64,000 nucleotides of DNA from Mucilaginibacter flavidus (lineage in GTDB: Bacteria > Bacteroidota > Bacteroidia > Sphingobacteriales > Sphingobacteriaceae), in contig NZ_JAMXOE010000012.1 in NCBI RefSeq assembly GCF_024055575.1, positions 62,001 through 126,000 on the forward strand, written 5' to 3'. Below the pieces are notes generated by a model, which was not told where the DNA came from, searched no databases, and saw only the letters and a program-made list of their open reading frames with translations. Positions 34,987 through 42,674 of the stretch are shown here, one piece after another (position 1 is the first letter of the stretch; every line of letters starts with the position of its first letter). The translations under genes were made by a program, and so were the position numbers.

Positions 34987-37900
34987 TTATCTCAGATCTT
35001 TCTTCCCAAAGTCGATGATTACCGGTGTTGCCACGCAGATTGACGAGTAGGTACCAAAACATACCCCGATCAACAATGCGAACGAGAACCCGCGGATAAC
35101 ATCGCCACCGAAGATGAACAACACCAGCAATATCATTATTACTGTTAAAGCGGTGATAATTGTACGGCTTAACGTATTGTTAATCGCATCATTAATAACT
35201 GCTTTAGGGTCATCAGTTTTTGCATGGTGCAGGCTCAGGAACTCGCGGATACGGTCAAATACCACTACCGTATCGTTGATTGAGTAACCGATTACTGTTA
35301 ATATCGCCGCTATAAACGACTGGTCGATATCGAGTGAGAACGGCAACACATCCTTAAATAACGAGAAGAAAGCCAATACCATCAACGCATCGTGAGCGGT
35401 TGCAACCATCGCACCCAAACTAAATTGCCATTTGCGGAAACGGATGAGTATGTAGGTTGAGATAATGATAATGGCGAAAATTACCGTTAATAACGCCGAT
35501 TTCTTCAAACCATTCGCTATGGTTGGGTCAACTTTTTGACTGCCACCAATATTAGCTGCTGTTATCTTTGTTTTGGGGTTTGTGCCAAGTGCTTTTATAA
35601 GGGCAGCCTGTACTTTTTGGTCGGTACCGCGTGCCGTGTCATTAATCAAATATTTGGTGGTTATACTTAACCGGTCGGTTCCAAAGGTTTTTACCTCGTT
35701 ACCTTCCCCTAAATATTTGTCAACTATATGCCTTACGTCTTCTGTAGAAACGTTCGGGCTATTGAACTTCACCTGGTAATTATGGCCGCCCACAAAATCA
35801 ACGCCGTAATTAAATCCCTGTGTCGCCATTGAAATTAAACCGGCAACAATAAATATACCCGAGAAGATATAGAATTTGAATCGGTTTTTAACAAAAGCAT
35901 AGTTTGCGTTTTTAAAAGTATGCGAGCTCCATGGATTCGAGAATTTGATATCCCATCCTTTTTCAAGCATCCACTCAAATATTAATCTTGATATCAACAG
36001 TGAACAGAATAATGAAGTTATGATACCTATCATTAAAGTGATGGCAAAACCCTGGATAGGGCCGGTACCGAACACATATAATATTGCACCTGTTAAGAAG
36101 GTACTGATGTTTGAATCGAGAATGGATGATAATGCGTGTTTAAAACCATCTGCAACGGCAATTCGTAACGATTTACCAAGAGCCAATTCTTCACGCACAC
36201 GTTCGTAAATCAGTACGTTTGCATCCACCGATATGCCCAGGATCAACACTATACCTGCTACACCCGGCATGGTCAGCACCGCACCGATACTGGTCAGCAC
36301 ACCCATCAGGAAGAATATATTGATGATAACCGCAACTACTGCAACCGTTCCTGCACGGTTATAATAAGCAATCATAAACACCAGCACCACCAGCAAACCT
36401 ACAAGGCTCGATATTAAACCCGCGTTGATGGCTTCCTGACCTAAAGATGGACCTACGACAGTTCTGGCAACAATGTGCGCAGGTGCAGGTAAGCGACCGG
36501 CTTTTAACACGTTAGCCAAATCTTTTGCTTCGTCGATAGTAAAGCTACCTGAGATTGTAGAAACGCCGCCAGGTATAGGGTTGTCTACACGTGGTGCTGA
36601 ATAAACGTTGTCGTCAAGCACGATGGCTATGGACTGGTGGTTTTGCGGATCGGCACAAGCTTCGGTAGTTATCTGGCTCCATTTTTGGGCACCATCCGAG
36701 TTCATTACCATTACCACTTCATTACTTCCTTTTTGGTCAACGTCGTAACGTGCATCGTTAATAACATCGCCCGCAAGCGCAGGGCTGTTTCCGGCGCCTA
36801 CTAACCTTATAGCAAATAGTTCGAATGTTTTTGTTTTATCCAATGGTTTTACCGACCAAAGAAGCCTCATAGACTGAGGGATGGCAGCCTTAACCTCAGG
36901 AATGCGCAGGTACCTGTTAACCGCTGCAGTGTCCTTTAACTCAGCACGGCCCACTACAGGCCCGGGGGCATATTGAATCTGCCCGTTTTGCCCCTGGTAA
37001 ACCAGTGGCTTTAACACGGCAAAAAGAGGATCGGCGTTTTGCGTGTTTTTAGCCAGCGCCGAAGTATCGCCCTTAGCATTGCTTTTTTGAACTTTGTTCA
37101 GCAATGATAGCGAACCTTTGTTTTTTGCAGTATCCGTTTTTGCGGCAGTAGCAGGTGCTTTGCTATTCGCAGCAATCGGGTTAGCAGGTTTAACTTCGGC
37201 CGGTTTGGCGGCAGTTTTCGAGGTATCTTTCTTTTCGGCTTTTAGTTTTGCAGCGATAATGCCGTTTATGTTGTTAATTACCGGGAACACCTGGCTGTTG
37301 CTATAAGTTTGGTAAAACTCAAGCTTTGCAGTACCCGATAATAATTTACTTACACGTTCAGGGTCTTTAATGCCCGGGAGTTCAATTAAAATACGGTCAG
37401 AGTTTTTTGGGCGCTGTATGTTTGCATTGGCCACGCCAAACGCGTCGATACGTGTATTAAGGATGGTATACGATTGAGTTATCGCCGTGCTGGCCTGTTC
37501 ATGCAGGTAGCTCTCAACTTCGCTATTGGTGGCGTTAAACTTAATGTGGTCCTGGTTATCCTTGGTTGCAAATATTGCTGCCAGCTTTCCGCTCGGGTTA
37601 AGCTTTTCGTATTCGTTAACAAACAAGGTAATGTAATCCTGCTGGCTGTTTACCTGGTCGGCAGTGGCGGCGGCCAAAGCCTGGTTAAACACAACATCTT
37701 TGTTATCGTTCGATAATTTCTTAACAAGGTCGATCAGCGAAATTTGCATAGTTACGCTCATACCGCCCTCGAGGTCCAAACCTAAGGCAATCTTCCTTTG
37801 TTTTACATACTGATAATCGTGTTTGAATAACGGATATACCGGCTGTGTAGCAATTGAATCCAGATAAAACGTTCTCTTTGTTGAATCGCCCTTTGAAAAT

Positions 37901-38010
37901 ACCTCCGCGTCCTGCTCAACTTTGTGAGCAACCCATGTAAATGAAAGCTGGTATATACATACGACAGCCAGCACTATGGCGAAAAATTTAACAACCCCTT
38001 TACCTTGCAT
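34987..38010 (-). CDS. secDF: Protein translocase subunit SecDF (single polypeptide)
   Basis: 1007 residues. SecD and SecF are fused, as is usual in Bacteroidota. A first membrane helix (about 8-28) is followed by the P1 periplasmic domain (GLDLEGGMSVTMQISL, D-L-E-G-G). A long Ala/Lys/Thr-rich low-complexity insert lies at about 255-330, and the SecD six-helix bundle at about 530-690 (LILGISVDANVLIYERVREEL). The SecF half occupies about 715-1005, with GYSINDTVVVFDRIRE. It uses proton-motive force to complete protein export and works with YajC. Confidence 0.95.
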   Translation of the reverse strand: MQGKGVVKFFAIVLAVVCIYQLSFTWVAHKVEQDAEVFSKGDSTKRTFYLDSIATQPVYPLFKHDYQYVKQRKIALGLDLEGGMSVTMQISLIDLVKKLSNDNKDVVFNQALAAATADQVNSQQDYITLFVNEYEKLNPSGKLAAIFATKDNQDHIKFNATNSEVESYLHEQASTAITQSYTILNTRIDAFGVANANIQRPKNSDRILIELPGIKDPERVSKLLSGTAKLEFYQTYSNSQVFPVINNINGIIAAKLKAEKKDTSKTAAKPAEVKPANPIAANSKAPATAAKTDTAKNKGSLSLLNKVQKSNAKGDTSALAKNTQNADPLFAVLKPLVYQGQNGQIQYAPGPVVGRAELKDTAAVNRYLRIPEVKAAIPQSMRLLWSVKPLDKTKTFELFAIRLVGAGNSPALAGDVINDARYDVDQKGSNEVVMVMNSDGAQKWSQITTEACADPQNHQSIAIVLDDNVYSAPRVDNPIPGGVSTISGSFTIDEAKDLANVLKAGRLPAPAHIVARTVVGPSLGQEAINAGLISSLVGLLVVLVFMIAYYNRAGTVAVVAVIINIFFLMGVLTSIGAVLTMPGVAGIVLILGISVDANVLIYERVREELALGKSLRIAVADGFKHALSSILDSNISTFLTGAILYVFGTGPIQGFAITLMIGIITSLFCSLLISRLIFEWMLEKGWDIKFSNPWSSHTFKNANYAFVKNRFKFYIFSGIFIVAGLISMATQGFNYGVDFVGGHNYQVKFNSPNVSTEDVRHIVDKYLGEGNEVKTFGTDRLSITTKYLINDTARGTDQKVQAALIKALGTNPKTKITAANIGGSQKVDPTIANGLKKSALLTVIFAIIIISTYILIRFRKWQFSLGAMVATAHDALMVLAFFSLFKDVLPFSLDIDQSFIAAILTVIGYSINDTVVVFDRIREFLSLHHAKTDDPKAVINDAINNTLSRTIITALTVIMILLVLFIFGGDVIRGFSFALLIGVCFGTYSSICVATPVIIDFGKKDLR

Positions 38011-38062
38011 TGTGAATTAAAATATGTAATTAATTAGTTTATAAGCATTTTAAATAAGACGG

Positions 38063-38070
38063 CAAATCTA
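38063..38070 (-). promoter_or_regulatory. -7 box of the secDF promoter
   Basis: Minus strand TAGATTTG followed by CC, a perfect TAnnTTTG. It lies 52 bases upstream of the secDF ATG. No clear -33. Confidence 0.45.
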
Positions 38071-38119
38071 ATAAAATTTCCTAAGCATGGAATTTTTAAT
38101 TTAAAAGAGTAGGTGGGGA

Positions 38120-38288
38120 ATGGAGATTAGCGCCTTGAGATTAGAAATTAGGTTTTTTATCGATTGATAATGAGTGTTTTAACGAAATTAAAATTGTTTA
38201 TTTTTTTAGAACAAAATGGCTGCTTTCTTGTTTTTTTTGCCCTGGCGATCGTTAAACTACTCTCTGATCACCAGTCTCTAATCACTAA
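38120..38288. repeat. Inverted arrays of GAGATTAG-type words between secDF and folA
   Basis: The G-rich arm (38120-38152) has GGAGATTAG and TGAGATTAG. The C-rich arm (38260-38288) has CTCTGATCACCAG and TCTCTAATCAC. The folA stop codon (TAG) is inside the second arm. The roughly 110 bases between hold no gene. Confidence 0.6.
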
Positions 38289-38767
38289 ACGTGCTCGTAG
38301 GTGATGAACGAATATGGCAATGAATTTTTCTCATCAGGCTGATGGTCTTCGCGCGAAACTTGCAGCCAATCTGTCTTTTTAATTTCAGGAAAAAAGCTGT
38401 CTCCCTCGAATTGTTTATGCACAACGGTCAGGTAAATACGGTCAGTTAAATGCAGGGACTGTTTGTAGATCTCGGCGCCGCCAACGATAAATACCTCCCG
38501 CTCGGTCCTGCATAGTTCGAGGGCTGCTTTTATTGAGTTTACAACTTCGCAGCCTTCAATTTGGATATCCTGGCGTGTTATAATAATGTTACGGCGGTTT
38601 GGCAGCGGCTTACCAACCGACTCATAAGTTTTACGGCCCATTATAACGGTATGGCCGCTGGTTATTGCCTTAAAGTGTTTTAAGTCGTTGGGGAGGTACC
38701 ATAATAATTTATTGTCTTTCCCGATGGCGCGGTTTTCGGATATGGCTACTACTATGGATATGGTCAT
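38285..38767 (-). CDS. folA: Dihydrofolate reductase
   Basis: 160 residues. It reduces dihydrofolate to tetrahydrofolate with NADPH, recycling the product of ThyA. The family start SIVVAISENRAIGKDNKLLWYLPNDLKHFK carries the folate-binding Asp in the Pro-Asn-Asp motif. GHTVIMGRKTYESVG contacts NADPH, and EVFIVGGAEIYKQ is the dinucleotide-binding Gly-Gly. The ATG (38767-38765) lies in the first unit of the 8-bp array at 38762-38817, and the stop in another array. folA and thyA are separated by a four-helix-bundle gene. Confidence 0.95.
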   Translation of the reverse strand: MTISIVVAISENRAIGKDNKLLWYLPNDLKHFKAITSGHTVIMGRKTYESVGKPLPNRRNIIITRQDIQIEGCEVVNSIKAALELCRTEREVFIVGGAEIYKQSLHLTDRIYLTVVHKQFEGDSFFPEIKKTDWLQVSREDHQPDEKNSLPYSFITYEHV

Positions 38768-38817
38768 TGGGTCGTTGGGTCATTAAGTCATTAAGTCATT
38801 GGGTCATTAAGTCATTT
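38762..38817. repeat. 8-bp tandem array at the folA start
   Basis: Seven 8-bp units: variants GGTCATTG, GGTCGTTG, GGTCATTA, AGTCATTA, AGTCATTT. The first unit contains the folA start codon. The inverted counterpart is at 39229-39260, on the other side of the four-helix-bundle gene. Confidence 0.85.
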
Positions 38818-38828
38818 TATGATGACAG

Positions 38829-39197
38829 TTAATCACTTTTACCTTTCCCAATGAATTTGATGTAAATATTGAGTTTTAAATGTATGGTTTCTAATTGCTG
38901 AAGTAATAACTGGTAATTCTCGTCGTCCAACAAATCTCTCGTTTTTGCTTTTTTTAACCAGCCTTTTGTTTCTATAATAGATCCCCGGCTAAAATAACAG
39001 AAGTTTTTGTTTTCTTTATAATGAAACCTTCCAAATCCTTCGGCAATATTGGCACTTATAGAATCAGCGGAACGTACTATTTGTTTTCCAACAGTGTCTT
39101 TTGCAAAGAATTCCCATTTTGTGGCGATAAACCAAATTTTGTCTGAAAAGGCTTCAGCTAAATTATAAACTTCAATGTCTTCAATTCTATTACTCAT
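38829..39197 (-). CDS. Four-helix-bundle protein (23S rRNA intervening-sequence protein family)
   Basis: 122 residues. The motif VGKQIVRSADSISANIAEGFGRF followed by FCYFSRGSIIETKGWL is the core of the four-helix-bundle/S23 (TIGR02436-type) family. That family includes proteins encoded in 23S rRNA intervening sequences and is related to the Avd protein of diversity-generating retroelements. Here it lies between folA and thyA and is bracketed by inverted GTCATT-type arrays, which suggests it arrived as a unit. Its role is unknown; family members form basic pentameric barrels thought to bind nucleic acid. Confidence 0.85.
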   Translation of the reverse strand: MSNRIEDIEVYNLAEAFSDKIWFIATKWEFFAKDTVGKQIVRSADSISANIAEGFGRFHYKENKNFCYFSRGSIIETKGWLKKAKTRDLLDDENYQLLLQQLETIHLKLNIYIKFIGKGKSD

Positions 39198-39228
39198 TTA
39201 TTTGTGATAATGCAACTAGCAAACCATA

Positions 39229-39260
39229 CCAATGACCTAATGAAATAATGACCCAATGAT
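39229..39260. repeat. 8-bp array, C-rich arm, after thyA
   Basis: Units CCAATGAC, CTAATGAA and CCAATGAT in the orientation opposite to 38762-38817. It begins at the thyA stop codon. Confidence 0.8.
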
Positions 39261-40081
39261 TAAACGGCAACAGCACCTTTAATGTGTGGCCATGGGTCAT
39301 AGTTCAATAATTCAAAATCCTCGAATTTAAATTGAAAAATGTCCTTCACATCAGGATTGATTTTCATTGTAGGCAACGGCCTTGGCTCGCGCCTTAATTG
39401 CAGCTGTGTTTGTTCGAGGTGGTTATTGTATAAGTGGGCATCACCAAAGGTGTGTATAAAATCGCCATACTCAAGGTCGCATACCTGGGCCATCATCATG
39501 GTTAGCAACGCGTATGATGCAATATTGAATGGCACGCCCAAAAATATATCTGCGCTCCTTTGATACAGTTGGCACGACAACTTGCCGCGTTTTTCCCCCT
39601 TCAGGGGGTTAGGGGGCTCTACATAAAACTGGAACAAACTGTGGCAAGGTGGCAGCGCCATCTGGTTAACGTCGGCCACATTCCAGGCCGATACCATCAT
39701 GCGGCGCGAATCCGGGTTATTTTTTATCTGGTTTACAACTTGTGTAATCTGGTCTATATGCCCGCCGTCCGGTTTTGGCCAGTTGCGCCATTGGTAGCCA
39801 TAAACAGGACCGAGGTTACCTTCGGCATCCGCCCATTCGTCCCAAATCTTTACACCGTTATCTTTTAGGTACTTGATGTTGGTGTCGCCGCTTAAAAACC
39901 ATATCAGCTCGTGGATGATTGATTTCAGGTGCAGTTTTTTGGTAGTCACCATCGGGAAGCCCTCCTGCAGGTTAAAACGCATCTGGTAGCCAAATACGCT
40001 TAAGGTACCAGTGCCTGTGCGGTCGTGCTTTTGCGCGCCGGTTTCCATCACATGCCTCATCAGGTCGAGATACTGTTTCAT
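39260..40081 (-). CDS. thyA: Thymidylate synthase
   Basis: 273 residues. It methylates dUMP to dTMP using methylene-tetrahydrofolate. The start MKQYLDLMRHVMETGAQKHD, the folate/dUMP Arg in DRTGTGTLSVFG, the catalytic Cys in LPPCHSLFQFYV (about 146) and QRSADIFLGVPFNIASYALL are all present. Between FQFYV and GKLSCQLYQRS there is an extra EPPNPLKGEKR (residues 155-165). It is encoded by a GC-rich palindromic sequence and lies where E. coli ThyA has only two residues. The reading frame is kept. folA lies downstream beyond the four-helix-bundle gene. Confidence 0.95.
   Translation of the reverse strand: MKQYLDLMRHVMETGAQKHDRTGTGTLSVFGYQMRFNLQEGFPMVTTKKLHLKSIIHELIWFLSGDTNIKYLKDNGVKIWDEWADAEGNLGPVYGYQWRNWPKPDGGHIDQITQVVNQIKNNPDSRRMMVSAWNVADVNQMALPPCHSLFQFYVEPPNPLKGEKRGKLSCQLYQRSADIFLGVPFNIASYALLTMMMAQVCDLEYGDFIHTFGDAHLYNNHLEQTQLQLRREPRPLPTMKINPDVKDIFQFKFEDFELLNYDPWPHIKGAVAV
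39588..39619. repeat. GC-rich palindromic insertion inside thyA
   Basis: The plus strand reads a T run, then CCCCCTTCAGGGGG, then TTAGGGGGCTC. The minus strand is GAGCCCCCTAACC followed by CCCTGAAGGGGG. It encodes the non-family residues 155-165 of ThyA without breaking the frame. It looks like a copy of a dispersed palindromic repeat; I recall similar words as common between genes in Bacteroidota, but only one copy is seen here. Confidence 0.65.
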
Positions 40082-40256
40082 GTTTTGAGTTGGTTAAGTT
40101 GATTGGGTTGGATCAAGTGGATTAAGTTTCGAAAGACTCTCAAAACATTATCACCCTATCAACAGAAATAAGTGCAAATAAAATTAAACTAAGTTGGTAA
40201 ACCTACTGATGTGCAAAAATACAGCATTGTTAATCATTCTTATCAACGTAACATCA

Positions 40257-40264
40257 TAACTTTG
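40257..40264 (+). promoter_or_regulatory. -7 box upstream of the small-RNA candidate
   Basis: TAACTTTG followed by CA, a perfect TAnnTTTG; transcription would start near 40270. No good -33 at the 19-bp spacing. Confidence 0.45.
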
Positions 40265-40269
40265 CAAAG

Positions 40270-40352
40270 CCTTGAACCTGCTGTGGTAACGCACCAGGTT
40301 GCGGGGCGTTGGCTGTGGGGACACAGGCAACGGGGGGTGAGATCTTTTTTAA
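40270..40352 (+). ncRNA. Candidate structured small RNA or leader element
   Basis: Hairpin 1 (40275-40300) has AACCTG pairing with CAGGTT, one C-C mismatch, then TGTG with CGCA (one G-T pair) closed by the tetraloop GTAA. Hairpin 2 (40307-40332) has CGTTG pairing with CAACG, one G-G mismatch, then CTGTG with CACAG closed by GGGA. Both loops fit GNRA. A T run (40345-40350) follows. A -7 box lies just upstream. No ORF covers the segment. It could be an independent RNA or part of a long ispE leader; no known Rfam family is recognised. Confidence 0.4.
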
Positions 40353-40610
40353 CTTAACGTGAATTTGATATAAGGGGGGAGCACTCGATTATCATCTACT
40401 TACATTTATTTAATCATTGGAATGAAATTAAACTGTCTGATAATGAGTGTGTTTCATAGCGTTCCGGGTGTTCCGTGTGCAAAATGGAACGCTTCGCCGG
40501 CTGTTCGTAGTGATGTAGCCATTTGCCTATGTCGAACTTACCTTTAACTTAATAAACTCAATCAACCCAGTCCAACTTAATCAACCATTCACTATTCTCT
40601 ACTCACCACT

Positions 40611-41411
40611 ATGCTCATTTTCCCCAACGCAAAAATCAACATCGGCCTCAACATACTCAACAGGAGGGATGATGGCTATCATAACCTTGAAACTATTTTT
40701 TACCCTGTCAACATAAAAGATGCACTTGAAATTGTGGTGGCCGACGAATTGAGTTTCGAATCATCCGGTTTGGAGATACCGGGCAGGGTGGAGGACAACC
40801 TTTGCATCAAGGGCTATCACTTACTGAAAAAAGATTTCTACCTGCCACCGGTAAAAATTCATTTGCACAAACATATCCCGATTGGCGCGGGGCTGGGAGG
40901 CGGCTCGGCAGATGCTGCGTTTTTTATCAGGCTGATAAACCAGAATTTTAATTTAGGGATGACAGATGAGCAAATGATCGGCTATGCCCGCAAACTTGGC
41001 GCCGACTGTGCCTTCTTTATCAAAAACAAACCTGTGTTTGCTTTTGAGATCGGGGATGAGTTTGAACCAGTCCGGCTCGACCTTTCCAAATACCAGGTTG
41101 TATTGGTGATGCCGCCTGTACATGTATCGACGGCGGAGGCCTATCGGGGCGTAAAACCCGCGCCGGTAAAAGATTCGCTGATGGATTTAATTTACGAACC
41201 CATTGCTGACTGGAAAAAATATATTAAAAATGATTTCGAAGCATCGGTGTTTAAAAACCACCCGGAAATAAGAGGGGTAAAGGCCGCTCTGTATGAAGCC
41301 GGCGCCCTATACGCCAGTATGAGCGGGAGTGGTGCATCGGTTTTTGGAATATTTGAAACGATGCCGCATTTGAGCGCTCTGGAAATTGAGAACGAAATTT
41401 TTTATTGTTAA
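40611..41411 (+). CDS. ispE: 4-(cytidine 5'-diphospho)-2-C-methyl-D-erythritol kinase
   Basis: 266 residues. A GHMP kinase of the MEP isoprenoid pathway, acting on CDP-methylerythritol. The N-terminal FPNAKINIGLNILNRRDDGYHNL holds the catalytic Lys and substrate-binding motif. The ATP-binding PIGAGLGGGSADAAFFI is near residue 87 and the C-terminal MSGSGASVFGIF near 242. It is somewhat shorter than E. coli IspE (283). A long upstream region with repeat arms precedes it. Confidence 0.93.
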   Translation: MLIFPNAKINIGLNILNRRDDGYHNLETIFYPVNIKDALEIVVADELSFESSGLEIPGRVEDNLCIKGYHLLKKDFYLPPVKIHLHKHIPIGAGLGGGSADAAFFIRLINQNFNLGMTDEQMIGYARKLGADCAFFIKNKPVFAFEIGDEFEPVRLDLSKYQVVLVMPPVHVSTAEAYRGVKPAPVKDSLMDLIYEPIADWKKYIKNDFEASVFKNHPEIRGVKAALYEAGALYASMSGSGASVFGIFETMPHLSALEIENEIFYC

Positions 41412-41413
41412 TG

Positions 41414-41503
41414 TCTGAACCGGGATTAAACAGATTAACGGATTTTTTCGATTCGGACTGCTTTTAATTCGAATCCGGAAAATCCGCTTAATCCCGGTTC
41501 AGA
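41414..41503. repeat. Long imperfect inverted repeat between ispE and a dehydrogenase gene
   Basis: TCTGAACCGGGATTAA at the left is matched by TTAATCCCGGTTCAGA at the right. GGATTTT-type and GATTCGGA/GAATCCGG segments pair inside. The whole 90 bp is a hairpin between convergent genes and ends one base before the dehydrogenase stop region. It may work as a two-way terminator. I recall TCTGAACCGGGATTA-type repeats as dispersed in several genomes. Confidence 0.75.
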
Positions 41504-41504
41504 T

Positions 41505-42392
41505 TCACACTCCTGCATCCTCACTAACTCCCCGTCCCACGCCTTCGGCCCAATCATGCTCGCCCCAGCCTTTGGCTACGGCGCTTAATAAGCGGTTGTG
41601 GACGACGGAAACTATCGGCATGGGTGTTTCTGCTTGCTGCGATAATTTGGTGGCTATACGCGCGTCCTTATAGCCTAGCTTAGTTTTGAAGCCTACGGGT
41701 TGGTAATGCTTGCCGGCAATCTGTTTGCCGTAGTTTTGAAATATGGGTGCGTTGAAAATTGTTGACCCGAAGAACTCTGCCACCTTTGTCCGGTCGAGCC
41801 CGTTTTTTTCGGCGAGGGTATAAGCCTCGGCCATCATCTCCATCGATGCCATTATCATAAAGTTCCCTGCCACCTTCACAACGTTGGCAGCGCCGGCATC
41901 TTCGCCAAAATCAAATATGCCCTGGCCCAGCGCTTCCAGTATTGGCTTCGCAATTTCTTTTGATTGATGGTTGCCCGATGTGCATATCCAAAGCTTCTTC
42001 GCCGCGGCCGCTTCTGGTCTGCCAAAAACAGGGGCGGCGAGGTAGTGGCTGCCGGCATCTTCGTGTGCTTTTGAAAGCTGTTGGGCAGTGTCCGGAGCGA
42101 TGGTGCTCATGGAAATATGAAGGGTATTTTTGGCCAATTTTTTCAGGATACCATCGTCGCCCAAAATCGCGTCTTTCAGCACCTCGTCGTCTGATAGCAT
42201 GGAGATGATTACAGACACGCCTTCGGCTGCTTCGGCAGGCGTTTTACATTTAGTGATGGCCGATGGTTCAAGCTCATCTGCCTTTGCAATTGTACGGTTA
42301 TAAATCTGCAGGTGATAGCCTGCACTTATCAAATTTTTTGCCATCGGCGTACCCATGTGCCCCAGGCCGATGAATCCTATTTTGTTATTCAT
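41505..42392 (-). CDS. NAD(P)-dependent beta-hydroxyacid dehydrogenase
   Basis: 295 residues of the 3-hydroxyisobutyrate dehydrogenase/6-phosphogluconate dehydrogenase-like family. The Rossmann motif IGFIGLGHMGTPMAKNLI is at the N-terminus. APVFGRPEAA contacts substrate, and the catalytic Lys lies in NVVKVAGNFMIM near residue 170. The C-terminal helical domain has KDARIATKLSQ. Substrates could include 3-hydroxyisobutyrate, tartronate semialdehyde or succinic semialdehyde. It is followed upstream, after three bases, by a LapA-like gene. Confidence 0.85.
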   Translation of the reverse strand: MNNKIGFIGLGHMGTPMAKNLISAGYHLQIYNRTIAKADELEPSAITKCKTPAEAAEGVSVIISMLSDDEVLKDAILGDDGILKKLAKNTLHISMSTIAPDTAQQLSKAHEDAGSHYLAAPVFGRPEAAAAKKLWICTSGNHQSKEIAKPILEALGQGIFDFGEDAGAANVVKVAGNFMIMASMEMMAEAYTLAEKNGLDRTKVAEFFGSTIFNAPIFQNYGKQIAGKHYQPVGFKTKLGYKDARIATKLSQQAETPMPIVSVVHNRLLSAVAKGWGEHDWAEGVGRGVSEDAGV

Positions 42393-42395
42393 ATT

Positions 42396-42674
42396 TTAGT
42401 TGATGTAATCCTTGTCGTCGTCGCTTAGTGTACCAGGTGCTGATTTGTCTGAGTTGTTGTCTGTGTAATCGCCACCAAGTTTTTTAACCCGTTTTGGCCG
42501 GCCAACCAGTACGCCTAATATAAAAGCAATGATTGCAACTATTAACAACATGATCAGCCTGGATATGCGAAAAGTGGCCCATAAAAAATTGAAGAAGTCC
42601 TCTTTGCTATTTTGCGTTATGACTATGGTTAGCAGAATAGTAATTACAATAATGACAATGGTTTTTATTCTCAT
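42396..42674 (-). CDS. LapA-like small membrane protein
   Basis: 92 residues with two transmembrane helices (about 4-22, and about 39-58 ending in GVLVGRP). A cytosolic tail rich in Asp, Asn and Ser follows (DYTDNNSDKSAPGTLSDDDK). The two-helix pattern with an NSKEDFFNFLW turn resembles the LapA/DUF1049 family of small inner-membrane proteins linked to LPS assembly in other bacteria. Family membership is moderately certain and function is inferred only. Confidence 0.6.
   Translation of the reverse strand: MRIKTIVIIVITILLTIVITQNSKEDFFNFLWATFRISRLIMLLIVAIIAFILGVLVGRPKRVKKLGGDYTDNNSDKSAPGTLSDDDKDYIN

Larger units (their letters stand above)
40087..40590. repeat. Widely spaced inverted arrays of GTTGATTGG-type words
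   Basis: The G-rich arm (40087-40130) is upstream of thyA and the C-rich arm (40556-40590) upstream of ispE. The words are GTTGATTGGG, AAGTTGATT and their complements CAATCAACCC, TTAATCAACC. They bracket the 425 bases that hold the small-RNA candidate. The rest of the 529-base gap contains an 8-bp inverted repeat AGCGTTCC/GGAACGCT at 40457-40492 and no ORF I can support. Confidence 0.65.

Noticed and set aside
40457..40492. AGCGTTCC/GGAACGCT inverted repeat as an insertion sequence end
   Set aside because: No transposase or second end is found; the 8-bp stem with a 20-base loop is too weak to support more than a possible hairpin.
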